The notes beneath the pieces were generated by a model, which did not search any database, was not told the origin of the DNA, and saw nothing but the letters and a program-made list of their open reading frames with translations. The position numbers and the translations under genes are program-made. From JBOGCH01 sp051656645 (lineage in GTDB: Bacteria; Bacteroidota; Bacteroidia; Bacteroidales; Marinifilaceae): a stretch of DNA of 32,561 nt. The stretch spans positions 1 to 32,561 of the forward strand of contig JBOGCH010000008.1 in NCBI GenBank assembly GCA_051656645.1, in the 5' to 3' direction. Shown here in pieces: positions 14,594-23,290 of this stretch (the first letter of the stretch is position 1; the number at the start of each line of letters is the position of its first letter).

Positions 14594-15658
14594 ATGAAGA
14601 AGATTGTAAAACGTTCACTGCAGATAGGCCTTCCTATTGCAGTGATTGCTATTGCTGTTGCATGGCCATCAGAGAACAAAAAGGATGACACCAAAATTGA
14701 GGCTCCCAAAGCGGCCCGCAGCTCTTTGCCTGTTACAGGTGTTGTTGCTAAGTATGTTAGCTCCCAAAGTGGTATTACTGCAAACGGAACGTTAATGCCA
14801 AATGAAGAGGTTGTTTTGGTAAGTGAGATTGCCGGTAAGGTTAAGCAAATTTATTTTGAGGAAGGAAAACGGGTACGTAAAGGCGATTTGCTTTTAAAAG
14901 TGGACGATGCCGATTTACAAGCACAGTTAGCTCGCTCAAAATATCAGGAAAAGCTTTTATCGGAGAAATTAGACAGACAGCGTATTTTACTACAAAGAGA
15001 ATCCATATCCAAGGAGAGTTTTGACCAATTACTTACGGATTTTAATATGCTACGTGCTGACATTGATTTGTTGGAGGTAAAAATTAGTCGCACCGAGATA
15101 CGTGCGCCGTTTGATGGTACTATGGGATTTCGTCAAGTAAGTACGGGTAGTTATTTACAACCAAGTACTCAGATTGCCCGCATTGTTGACAACACTGTGC
15201 TTAAATATGAGTTTGCCATTGCCGAACGTTACGCGGGCATTCCCCTACTGGGACGAAACATTGAATTCTTTGTAACCGGAAATGAGAAGCCTTTTACAGC
15301 ACAAATTTATGCCATAGATCCATCTGTTGATAATGTGCGAATGATTAAAATACGAGCGCGCTTTAAAAACAACAAGTTTGAGTTAATGCCGGGAATGTTT
15401 GCAAAAGGATTATTTACGCCCGAGACGGAAGCGGCCTATATAGCCATCCCTACCGAGGCTGTTGTACCGGAGGTGGACGGAAAACGCATTTGGGTGAAAC
15501 GAAACGGAAAAGCGGAATTAGTCCCTGTTGAAACGGTGAGTAGAAACGAGCGTTTTGTGGAAGTTGTTGAGGGTATTAATCAAGGAGACACTGTTTTAAC
15601 AGGCGGATTAATGCAGCTACGCGCAGGCATGGGTGTGAAAGTAACTATTAAAGAGTAA
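14594..15658 (+). CDS. RND efflux periplasmic adaptor (membrane fusion protein)
   Basis: A 354-residue adaptor that bridges the inner-membrane RND pump and the outer-membrane channel. An N-terminal hydrophobic segment (about 10-24) anchors or exports it; there is no lipobox Cys, so it is not a lipoprotein. The lipoyl half-motifs are near 70-105 (VSEIAGKVKQIYFEEGKRV) and 165-195 (RTEIRAPFDGTMGFR), separated by a short alpha-hairpin (about 107-165). Beta-barrel and membrane-proximal domains follow. It is first in the operon, 17 nt before the pump gene. Confidence 0.94.
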   Translation: MKKIVKRSLQIGLPIAVIAIAVAWPSENKKDDTKIEAPKAARSSLPVTGVVAKYVSSQSGITANGTLMPNEEVVLVSEIAGKVKQIYFEEGKRVRKGDLLLKVDDADLQAQLARSKYQEKLLSEKLDRQRILLQRESISKESFDQLLTDFNMLRADIDLLEVKISRTEIRAPFDGTMGFRQVSTGSYLQPSTQIARIVDNTVLKYEFAIAERYAGIPLLGRNIEFFVTGNEKPFTAQIYAIDPSVDNVRMIKIRARFKNNKFELMPGMFAKGLFTPETEAAYIAIPTEAVVPEVDGKRIWVKRNGKAELVPVETVSRNERFVEVVEGINQGDTVLTGGLMQLRAGMGVKVTIKE

Positions 15659-15675
15659 TAAAAGAGATTAAGTAG

Positions 15676-18600
15676 ATGAGTTTATCGTCAACCTGTATAA
15701 AACGTCCGGTACTAGCCACTGTGATGAACGTGGTGGTTATATTAGTGGGCTGTATCGGATTAGCATACCTTGGGGTAAGGGATTATCCCAGTGTAGACCC
15801 GCCAATTATTTCGGTAACAACGTCGTTTACCGGAGCAAATGCGGACGTAATTGAAACACAAATAACGGAGCCACTGGAAGCCGCCATTAATGGAGTTCCC
15901 GGCATACGTTCATTGACAAGTAGTAGTAGCGACGGCCGTAGCCGTATAACCGTTGAGTTTAACCTGGATATTGATTTGGAAACAGCGGCCAACGATGTAC
16001 GCGACAAAGTATCTGGAGCAATGAGACGTTTACCTAAAGACGTTGACCCTCCCACGGTAACTAAAGCCGACGCTGACGCGCAACCCATTTTTGGAGTGGC
16101 AGTTTGGAGTAACAGCAAATCATTAATTGATTTGAGTACGTTTGCCGAACGACGAGTGAAGGAACGTTTACAAACCATATCGGGGGTAAGTGATGTGCAA
16201 ATATGGGGTGAAAAGAGATATTCCGTGCGTATGCGAATGGAACCGCATGCCCTTGCTGCCTATGCGCTTACGCCAATGGATGTTAGAAATGCAGTAACTA
16301 GACAAAATGTTGAGTTACCATCGGGAAAGATTGAAGGCGAAAATACGGAATTAACTATACGTACACTGGGTAGATTAATGTCCATTGACGATTTTAATGA
16401 TTTGGTAATTAAGGAGGACGGTGACCGTATTGTCCGTTTCCGTGATATTGGGAAAGCCGAAGTAGATGCGGAGAACTTGTATTCTAGCATGAAGCGTAAC
16501 GGAATTCCTATGGTGAACTGCGTTATTGTTCCTCAACCCGGAGCAAATTACATTGATATAGTGGACCGTGCAAAACTTGTAATGGACGATATTGAACGTG
16601 ATTTACCGGACGATATAGAAATTGGGACCGCATATGACAATACCATATTTATTCGCAAATCTATTAACGAGGTTAAGAGTACCATTTTTGAAGCATTTGT
16701 ACTGGTGGTGTTAATCATCTTTTTGTTTTTACGCAACTGGCGCACTACGCTTATTCCGGTTTTAGCAATTCCGGTTTCACTAGTCGGAGCATTCTTTGTG
16801 ATGTATTTGGCAGGATTTACAATCAATATTCTTACACTGCTTGCCATTGTACTTGCCATTGGGTTGGTTGTAGATGACGCTATTGTGGTAATGGAGAATA
16901 TTTACTCTAAGATTGAGCAGGGAATGTCACCGCGCGAAGCGGGATTACAAGGTAGTAATGAGATATTTTTTGCAGTAATTGCGACAACGGTGGCACTTGT
17001 TGCCGTGTTTTTCCCTATAGTATTCTTACAGGGCACTACGGGCCGATTGTTTCGCGAGTTTAGTATTGTTATTACGGGTGCTGTTTGTATTTCGTCCTTT
17101 GTGGCATTGACATTTACACCTATGATATCAACCAAGTTACTTACTCGAAATGTGACGGACAATTGGTTTTATCGAGTAACCGAACCATTCTTTGTAAAAA
17201 TGATTGATTTTTACAGAAGATGTTTGGTTGGTTTTATGCGTTTTAGATGGGTAGCTATAGTGGTGATACTTGCTTTGGGAGGTAGTGTATTCTTTTTATG
17301 GACTGCACTTCCATCGGAGATGGCACCATTGGAGGACAGATCGTCATTACGGATAATGAGTACTGCACCAGAAGGGGCATCGTTTGCTTACATGAACCGA
17401 TATGCCGACGAGGTAGTGGACTATGTTGAACAAAACTCGCCCGAGCAAGAAAGTATTTTTGCCATGGTGGGAATGGGCGGAACAAACCGTTCCTTTCTAA
17501 ACGTGTATTTAAAAGAACCTGAGCAGCGCGAACGTACTCAACAGGAGATTGCCGATGAGCTTTCGCAAGGTGTTCGCCAATTTACCGGCGCACGTACCAT
17601 GGTGACGCAACAACAAACATTTGGCGGTCGTCGCGGTGGTTTGCCAGTGGAATATGTTATTCAGGCGAGAAACCTGGAGGAGCTAAAAGAGGTGCTTCCC
17701 CGCTTCATGGAAGAAGTGAATAAAAGCGATGTTTTCTCTGTGGCCGATTTGAACTTGAAGTTTACCAAACCCGAACTCTCTATCCACATTGACAGAGATA
17801 AAGCTGCGGTAATGGGTGTAACTATGGAAAACATAGCACAGACTTTACAACTAATGATGAGTGAACAGCGAATTGGTTATTTTGTTTTGAATGGTAAGCA
17901 ATATCAAATTTTTAGCCAATTGGACAAGACAAATAGAAATAAGCCTTCGGATTTGCAGAGTATCTACGTACGTAACTCTAGCGGAGATCTGGTTGCTCTT
18001 GAAAACCTTGTTACTACACAGGAAAGCTCTATGCCCCCACAGTTATACAGATATGACCGTTTTGTGGCAGCAACAGTATCGGCAGGATTAGCAAGAAAGA
18101 AAACATTAGGAGATGGACTTGCGGAGATGGACAGAATTGCTGACGACGTACTGGACGATAATTTTAAGACTACACTATCGGGAAGTTCAAAGGACTTTGT
18201 TGAGAGTTCGTCAAGTTTGATGTTTGCATTTATACTTGCGTTGGTATTCATTTATTTGGTTCTAGCTGCGCAGTTTGAGAGTTTCAGGGATCCACTTATC
18301 GTTATGTTCACTGTGCCATTGGCATTGGTTGGGGCATTGGTAACGCTGTGGTATTTTGATCAGACAATGAATATATTTAGCCAAATTGGTATTATTATGC
18401 TTATTGGTTTGGTATCTAAAAATGGTATCCTAATTGTGGAATTCGCAAATCAGCGCCGTGAAGCGGGATTAAATATGCGTGAGGCTATTATGGATGCGTC
18501 GGTATCGCGTTTCCGTCCTATACTTATGACTAGTTTATCAACTGTACTGGGTATTTTACCTATGGCCATTGCCACAGGTGCAGGTGCTGAAAGCCGCATT

Positions 18601-18744
18601 GCCATGGGGCTTGCCGTTGTGGGTGGGATGACTTTTGCAACCTTCCTTTCATTATTTGTGATACCTGCCATATATACCTATTTAGCAGCGAGTGATGATA
18701 GATTAGCAGCCAAAAAAGAGATTAGTGATGAGAATACAAAATAA
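15676..18744 (+). CDS. RND multidrug efflux permease (HAE-1 type)
   Basis: A 1022-residue proton-driven inner-membrane pump of the AcrB/MexB family. The start (SSTCIKRPVLATVMNVVVIL) is the typical first transmembrane helix. The proton-relay motif GLVVDDAIVVMENI places Asp400 and Asp401 at the positions equivalent to AcrB Asp407/Asp408, which argues for drug/proton antiport rather than a metal-ion (CzcA) pump. Two halves with large periplasmic loops and about twelve membrane helices are evident. Its 3' end overlaps the channel gene by 17 nt. The substrates cannot be predicted. Confidence 0.96.
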   Translation: MSLSSTCIKRPVLATVMNVVVILVGCIGLAYLGVRDYPSVDPPIISVTTSFTGANADVIETQITEPLEAAINGVPGIRSLTSSSSDGRSRITVEFNLDIDLETAANDVRDKVSGAMRRLPKDVDPPTVTKADADAQPIFGVAVWSNSKSLIDLSTFAERRVKERLQTISGVSDVQIWGEKRYSVRMRMEPHALAAYALTPMDVRNAVTRQNVELPSGKIEGENTELTIRTLGRLMSIDDFNDLVIKEDGDRIVRFRDIGKAEVDAENLYSSMKRNGIPMVNCVIVPQPGANYIDIVDRAKLVMDDIERDLPDDIEIGTAYDNTIFIRKSINEVKSTIFEAFVLVVLIIFLFLRNWRTTLIPVLAIPVSLVGAFFVMYLAGFTINILTLLAIVLAIGLVVDDAIVVMENIYSKIEQGMSPREAGLQGSNEIFFAVIATTVALVAVFFPIVFLQGTTGRLFREFSIVITGAVCISSFVALTFTPMISTKLLTRNVTDNWFYRVTEPFFVKMIDFYRRCLVGFMRFRWVAIVVILALGGSVFFLWTALPSEMAPLEDRSSLRIMSTAPEGASFAYMNRYADEVVDYVEQNSPEQESIFAMVGMGGTNRSFLNVYLKEPEQRERTQQEIADELSQGVRQFTGARTMVTQQQTFGGRRGGLPVEYVIQARNLEELKEVLPRFMEEVNKSDVFSVADLNLKFTKPELSIHIDRDKAAVMGVTMENIAQTLQLMMSEQRIGYFVLNGKQYQIFSQLDKTNRNKPSDLQSIYVRNSSGDLVALENLVTTQESSMPPQLYRYDRFVAATVSAGLARKKTLGDGLAEMDRIADDVLDDNFKTTLSGSSKDFVESSSSLMFAFILALVFIYLVLAAQFESFRDPLIVMFTVPLALVGALVTLWYFDQTMNIFSQIGIIMLIGLVSKNGILIVEFANQRREAGLNMREAIMDASVSRFRPILMTSLSTVLGILPMAIATGAGAESRIAMGLAVVGGMTFATFLSLFVIPAIYTYLAASDDRLAAKKEISDENTK

Positions 18745-20038
18745 GATTATAGCAATTACAGGAATAGTATTTTGCTCTATATTTACGGCGTCCGCGCAAG
18801 AGCTAACATTACAGCAATGTATTGAACAGGCATTGGAAACAAATTTTGCGCTGAAAATTTCACGTAATGATGTAAAGCAATTAGAAAACAACATCAATTA
18901 CGGGCAATTTATGCCACGCGTAGATGTGAGTGCGGGACAAAACCAAAAGATAACGGACAGCAAATCCGAGATGGAAGGTGTTGTTGAGAAACAAAATGCA
19001 ATAACTACAAATAATTACAACGTTTCAGGCGGTTTGTCATGGCGTTTATTTGACGGACTCGGTATGTTTTTTACGCAATCAAAGTACAAAACGATGCTTG
19101 AGATTGGGGAGATTGGACTACAATCCGAAATTGAACAGCTTATAATGAATGTCAGTTCGGGATATTACAATGTTATCAGACAGCAGAGCAAACTACAAGC
19201 CACAAAACACTCTTTAGAGTTATCGGCTGAGCGTTATAGAGTTGCTACAGATAAATATCATCTTGAAATGCTATCTCGTTTGGAATTACAGCAGGCAAAA
19301 CTGGATTTTAATGCAGACAGTGCCAGGTATATGACTCAGACAGAACAAGTGAATGCTGCGTATATTACGTTAAATGAGATAATGAATAGAGAGTTCTCGG
19401 ATGCTATAAACATAAAAGATTCTATTTCCCTAGCTCCACAAATGCCATTACAAACCCTTTCGGAGAACATGCTTTCTCAGAACAGTATGTTGGAAATGGC
19501 TAGAAAACGACAAAAACTTACTTCTATTGAGTTGAAGAATGCGAAGGCATCGTTGTACCCAACTGTTGATTTTAACACCGGATATAACCTTAATCACAAT
19601 CATTTTCCCGAAGGTGTAACAACACTTACACAAACCAAGGGCCCTTATTGGGGATTCTCCGTACAAATGAATGTGTTTAATAGACTTGAGGATAGAAAAA
19701 AGATTAAGAATGCTAAACTAGATATTGAAAATCAACAAATTTCATATCAGGAAGCGGAATGGGGCATGAAAGCCGAATTGGCACAACTATATAATAGCTA
19801 TCAGAATAATATTCAACTATTATTATTTGAAAAAGAGAATGTTATTATTGCCTTTGATAATCTTGATGCAGCTTTGGAAAAGTTTAGACTTGGAACATTG
19901 TCCGGCATAGAGTTTAGAGAATCGCAAAGGAGCTACATTGAAGCTGTTGACCGTGAAGTTACAGCACTCTATTTAGCTAAAATATCTGAATTGGCATTGT
20001 TATTAATTAGTGGCGATTTAAGAGTTATTGAGTTGTAA
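18728..20038 (+). CDS. TolC-family outer-membrane efflux channel
   Basis: An outer-membrane factor of about 436 residues that completes the tripartite pump. I prefer the ATG at 18728 over the GTG three bases upstream; the signal peptide follows (IIAITGIVFCSIFTASAQ). The mature protein begins ELTLQQCIEQALETNF, the standard TolC-family opening, and shows the duplicated coiled-coil architecture with long helices (for example RYRVATDKYHLEMLSRLELQQAK and its C-half counterpart ALEKFRLGTLSGIEFRE). The start overlaps the pump gene, implying translational coupling. Confidence 0.93.
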   Translation: MRIQNKIIAITGIVFCSIFTASAQELTLQQCIEQALETNFALKISRNDVKQLENNINYGQFMPRVDVSAGQNQKITDSKSEMEGVVEKQNAITTNNYNVSGGLSWRLFDGLGMFFTQSKYKTMLEIGEIGLQSEIEQLIMNVSSGYYNVIRQQSKLQATKHSLELSAERYRVATDKYHLEMLSRLELQQAKLDFNADSARYMTQTEQVNAAYITLNEIMNREFSDAINIKDSISLAPQMPLQTLSENMLSQNSMLEMARKRQKLTSIELKNAKASLYPTVDFNTGYNLNHNHFPEGVTTLTQTKGPYWGFSVQMNVFNRLEDRKKIKNAKLDIENQQISYQEAEWGMKAELAQLYNSYQNNIQLLLFEKENVIIAFDNLDAALEKFRLGTLSGIEFRESQRSYIEAVDREVTALYLAKISELALLLISGDLRVIEL

Positions 20039-20055
20039 TTATTATAAACTGAAAT

Positions 20056-20090
20056 AAAAGGAGGGTGTATCAAAATACACCCTCTCTTTT
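20056..20090. terminator. Bidirectional terminator between the efflux operon and the DUF5107 gene
   Basis: A perfect 10-bp stem (GAGGGTGTAT 20061-20070 with ATACACCCTC 20075-20084) has a CAAA loop and is flanked by A-rich and T-rich runs, serving both convergent genes. Confidence 0.85.
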
Positions 20091-20097
20091 GTATATA

Positions 20098-23000
20098 TCA
20101 AAGTTTATCCACAATGGTTTTTACTAAAAGTAAATCGTTATCGGCGGTTGGTGTTGCCCATGGAGCAACCTCCTTCCAAGCTTTGGCGGATAACAGACTT
20201 TCTTCCGCTTTCTTTTTGTTTCCATTGATTATGTGGACTGTATAATCAATTACAGTTTTATTCTTGCCATGGCGCAATAACTGTTTGATTGTTATATCTG
20301 TGGATTGCCCCGTGGCTTGTTGCGCTAGGGCTGTTATTAATGTATTGGCATTGTAGCGCTGTTTATGCGTAATTACCTTGTCGTAATACTCCTTAGCTTT
20401 GGTTTTATCGCCCATACATTCATAGCATTTAGCAGATAGATAGTGCGATGTTCTTAGATCAATATCATCATCATAGGGCTTGCCAACTCCCAAGTTCTCT
20501 ATGTACATTTTAGATTGTTCTATACGCTGAAGAGCTTGTGTATAATTGCCGGATTTTATGTTATTGATTGCAGAAAATAAGTTTGCGTTGCGATATACAA
20601 TGCGTCCTTCCATTGCTCCCTCATTAGGCAGAACTTTTAGTTGAGAGAGATAATCTATACATCTATCATACTCCCCATGAGATGATAGCGCGGCAGCATA
20701 TTTTAATCCGATATTATAGTTATTAGGATACAAGGCATTGTATTTCTTACTATATGCCAGGAAGTTTATCTCATCGTCGGCCTCTTTATAGTAGTTAATA
20801 AGCGCTAATCCAGTGCGCCAATCATTATTTAATTGCTCGGCTCTTAACAGGTCCAATTCCTTAGCTTTATTTTTACGGAGCAGCGCACGCGTAAGGTAAA
20901 AATTAGCCTCTTGAGGGATATCCCCACACAGGTCTAGTTGCTCCTCACTCTGGGCGGTATTTCCTATTGCCCAATGATTTAAACCAAGATAATAACTTGT
21001 TTTCCAATGTGGCAAAACGGAATTTGCCCATTGCAGCGCAGCTAACGTTTCAAGGCGATAAGGCAATGTGAATTGTGTAGATAGCTCTAATCCTTCACTT
21101 AGTGTCTGTTTGGCTTTCTCCTTATTACCCAGTTTGTTGTATAAATGTGCAATTCGGTATTTTACCAATGGATTTAATGGAGCTTGATTTAGAATTTTAA
21201 GCGCATCGTCATTACATGCCAGGTTTTCATACCATCCTGCTACTTCCACTACGGATTGGTAAGGATTCTCGGATTGTATTTTGTCAATAAATCGTTGTTT
21301 TGTATAAGCGTCATTATCCAACAGTAGTGCCTCTGCGCGAGTGTAGTGATTAAGAGGATATTGTCTCTCCGTGCAAGCCATTAGGCGTCTACTCTCAGTA
21401 ATATCTCCGGCTTTACGAGCAACAAGCATTGCCAATTGAATAACGTTTTGATTATCCGGTGCTATTTCCATTGCTTTATTGACATAATGTTTCGCTTTCG
21501 AGAAATGCTTATTCTTAACATGCTCGCTAATAAGACCTATATAAGCGGATAATCTGTAAGGAGTGGAGATTGAGGCAACGGAATATCCATCCTGGGCATC
21601 GACAGTATTACATAATCGACTATTTATGAGTCCGTAAAGATAGTTGGCCTCATCATTATACGTGTCTATACTCAATGCGCGTTTGGAAACAATCAACGCA
21701 CTGTCAAATTTTCCATTACGCAAATACAGTGTTGCCTTTAAATTTAAAGCTGGGATATAATTGGAGTCAATAGCGAGCGCCTTATCTATTGAGGTATTTG
21801 CACGGGTGTAATATCTTTGATCCATCCATAACTTTCCATCCATATATAAACCATATAATGAATTCCAATCAAAGTGAGGTTTTTGTTGAGGACGTGAGGT
21901 ATTTCGCTTTTGTGGGTTCTCTTCATATACCAACAAATCATTACCAATGGTTACTTGCAACGGATTAGCCGATTGTGTTGTAATGTTTGCCGTCCACGTG
22001 CTCAAGGTGGTTTCATTAATTATGTCCTCAAATATTACTTCACCATCTTGTACTACTTTCACGGACTCCTTTATTTTTCCTGTTGGACAGAAGGATATAT
22101 TTACGTTGTCATTATTTCTTACAACGTTTAATGCTCCTATTTTACCTGCTTTTACAAATGGTCCGGTATTTTTTACTGGATACCAATATTCTGTCCACTT
22201 ATCTGTAGTGTATGGATGGAATGTAATATGCTTGTATGGCGTGAGATTACTATTTGAGGCTGCTTGATTAAACATTCGGCCTGATTGTAGTTCACAATAT
22301 TGCCCATCATTATCGGTTAATAAATCTTCCCAAATCATCCCCTCGCGTGATAATCCCCATACCCATACTTTCATCCCAAGTTTATCATCATAATCCGAAT
22401 GGTGGACGGACCCAAAGTTTGTGTTACCCCAATAGGCTCCATAGAAGTCGCCAAGCTCACCACATACATGTTCTGATTTAGGTCCGCCAAAATTATTCTC
22501 CGCGTATCGGCTCAAGTTACGTCCTTCCTCGGTTATTGGCCAGGAATGTACATCTCCGCCATGACCTATAAAACTATTTCCCGGAAAACAGAAGGTTAGA
22601 TCATCGCCAACCCGATACCCAGCATTCATCCAATGGTAATAAGGTTGTCCCAATGGTGAAGCATTGTTCCACGTTGTTTTCGTTGTGAAGTAGGACTTAT
22701 CCTTTTCTAAATTAATTTCAACACACCACCACGTAGATGTTAGCATATCTAGAGCACCAACATAACAACTTACGCTACCGTTATCATTGTTACGGATTGC
22801 ATAATCCACGGGGGAAGATGTTAGTGGTGCATGTCCTATTACACCAAAGTTTGCCTCTATTCCACCGGATGTCCACGGACCTCGCATGGCAACGTTTCTA
22901 AACTTCACCGTTTTGTTGTAATAAATAAACTCCTGATTTGTGCTTTTCTCAACAGCTCCCCATATTTTTCCACCTATTTCGGGCATTATGGTTACTTTGA

Positions 23001-23223
23001 CAAAGTTATTTTCCAAAACAACACCATTCCACTTTTGAGGTTCGGCTTGGTGAGAGTAGCCGTCAAAGGTATAGTATGGATAGAATACATTCCCGGGATT
23101 CGCTACGGGGTTGGGATCAGAGTACGGATATGTATCCATAGTAAGCTCAACTTGGCGTATTGTTGCTTGTTGACATCCGTATAGAGACAATCCGCATAAT
23201 AAGGTTAGAATTGACTTTTTCAT
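20098..23223 (-). CDS. DUF5107 domain plus TPR lipoprotein
   Basis: A 1041-residue lipoprotein: the signal sequence ends in the lipobox LYGC, so Cys17 is the likely lipidated residue. Residues from about 45 to 350 match the DUF5107 type, a beta-rich mutarotase-like fold (VVLENNFVKVTIMPEIGGKI, then RGPWTSGGIEANFG). It is rich in Trp, Tyr, His and Asp, as in carbohydrate-binding proteins. From about residue 440 to the end are tandem TPR-like helical repeats (for example ALAIDSNYIPALNLKATLYL). It is downstream of a glycoside-hydrolase-like gene on the same strand with a hairpin between them. A role in glycan binding or processing at the cell envelope is inferred; whether the DUF5107 domain is catalytic here is not known to me. 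Confidence 0.85.
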   Translation of the reverse strand: MKKSILTLLCGLSLYGCQQATIRQVELTMDTYPYSDPNPVANPGNVFYPYYTFDGYSHQAEPQKWNGVVLENNFVKVTIMPEIGGKIWGAVEKSTNQEFIYYNKTVKFRNVAMRGPWTSGGIEANFGVIGHAPLTSSPVDYAIRNNDNGSVSCYVGALDMLTSTWWCVEINLEKDKSYFTTKTTWNNASPLGQPYYHWMNAGYRVGDDLTFCFPGNSFIGHGGDVHSWPITEEGRNLSRYAENNFGGPKSEHVCGELGDFYGAYWGNTNFGSVHHSDYDDKLGMKVWVWGLSREGMIWEDLLTDNDGQYCELQSGRMFNQAASNSNLTPYKHITFHPYTTDKWTEYWYPVKNTGPFVKAGKIGALNVVRNNDNVNISFCPTGKIKESVKVVQDGEVIFEDIINETTLSTWTANITTQSANPLQVTIGNDLLVYEENPQKRNTSRPQQKPHFDWNSLYGLYMDGKLWMDQRYYTRANTSIDKALAIDSNYIPALNLKATLYLRNGKFDSALIVSKRALSIDTYNDEANYLYGLINSRLCNTVDAQDGYSVASISTPYRLSAYIGLISEHVKNKHFSKAKHYVNKAMEIAPDNQNVIQLAMLVARKAGDITESRRLMACTERQYPLNHYTRAEALLLDNDAYTKQRFIDKIQSENPYQSVVEVAGWYENLACNDDALKILNQAPLNPLVKYRIAHLYNKLGNKEKAKQTLSEGLELSTQFTLPYRLETLAALQWANSVLPHWKTSYYLGLNHWAIGNTAQSEEQLDLCGDIPQEANFYLTRALLRKNKAKELDLLRAEQLNNDWRTGLALINYYKEADDEINFLAYSKKYNALYPNNYNIGLKYAAALSSHGEYDRCIDYLSQLKVLPNEGAMEGRIVYRNANLFSAINNIKSGNYTQALQRIEQSKMYIENLGVGKPYDDDIDLRTSHYLSAKCYECMGDKTKAKEYYDKVITHKQRYNANTLITALAQQATGQSTDITIKQLLRHGKNKTVIDYTVHIINGNKKKAEESLLSAKAWKEVAPWATPTADNDLLLVKTIVDKL

Positions 23224-23241
23224 AGATTAGGTTTATAAACA

Positions 23242-23282
23242 GAATGGGTAATTATCTCGGTTTGGAAGATAATTACCCATTC
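23242..23282 (-). terminator. Intercistronic 16-bp hairpin between glycoside hydrolase and DUF5107 genes
   Basis: Perfect 16-nt arms (23242-23257 with 23267-23282) surround a 9-nt loop within the 67-nt gap. On the minus strand no strong T-tract follows, so it could be a leaky terminator, an mRNA-processing or stability element, or an attenuator setting a lower level of the downstream lipoprotein. Confidence 0.6.
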
Positions 23283-23290
23283 AATTAGGA

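Noticed and set aside
15783..18251. Many minus-strand ORFs inside the RND pump gene
   Set aside because: They are antisense shadows of a strongly recognisable RND protein, Ser/Thr/Leu-rich and without family features.
21910..23184. Plus-strand ORFs of 73-117 codons inside the DUF5107 gene
   Set aside because: They are antisense shadows of a long, well-patterned lipoprotein gene with no independent evidence.
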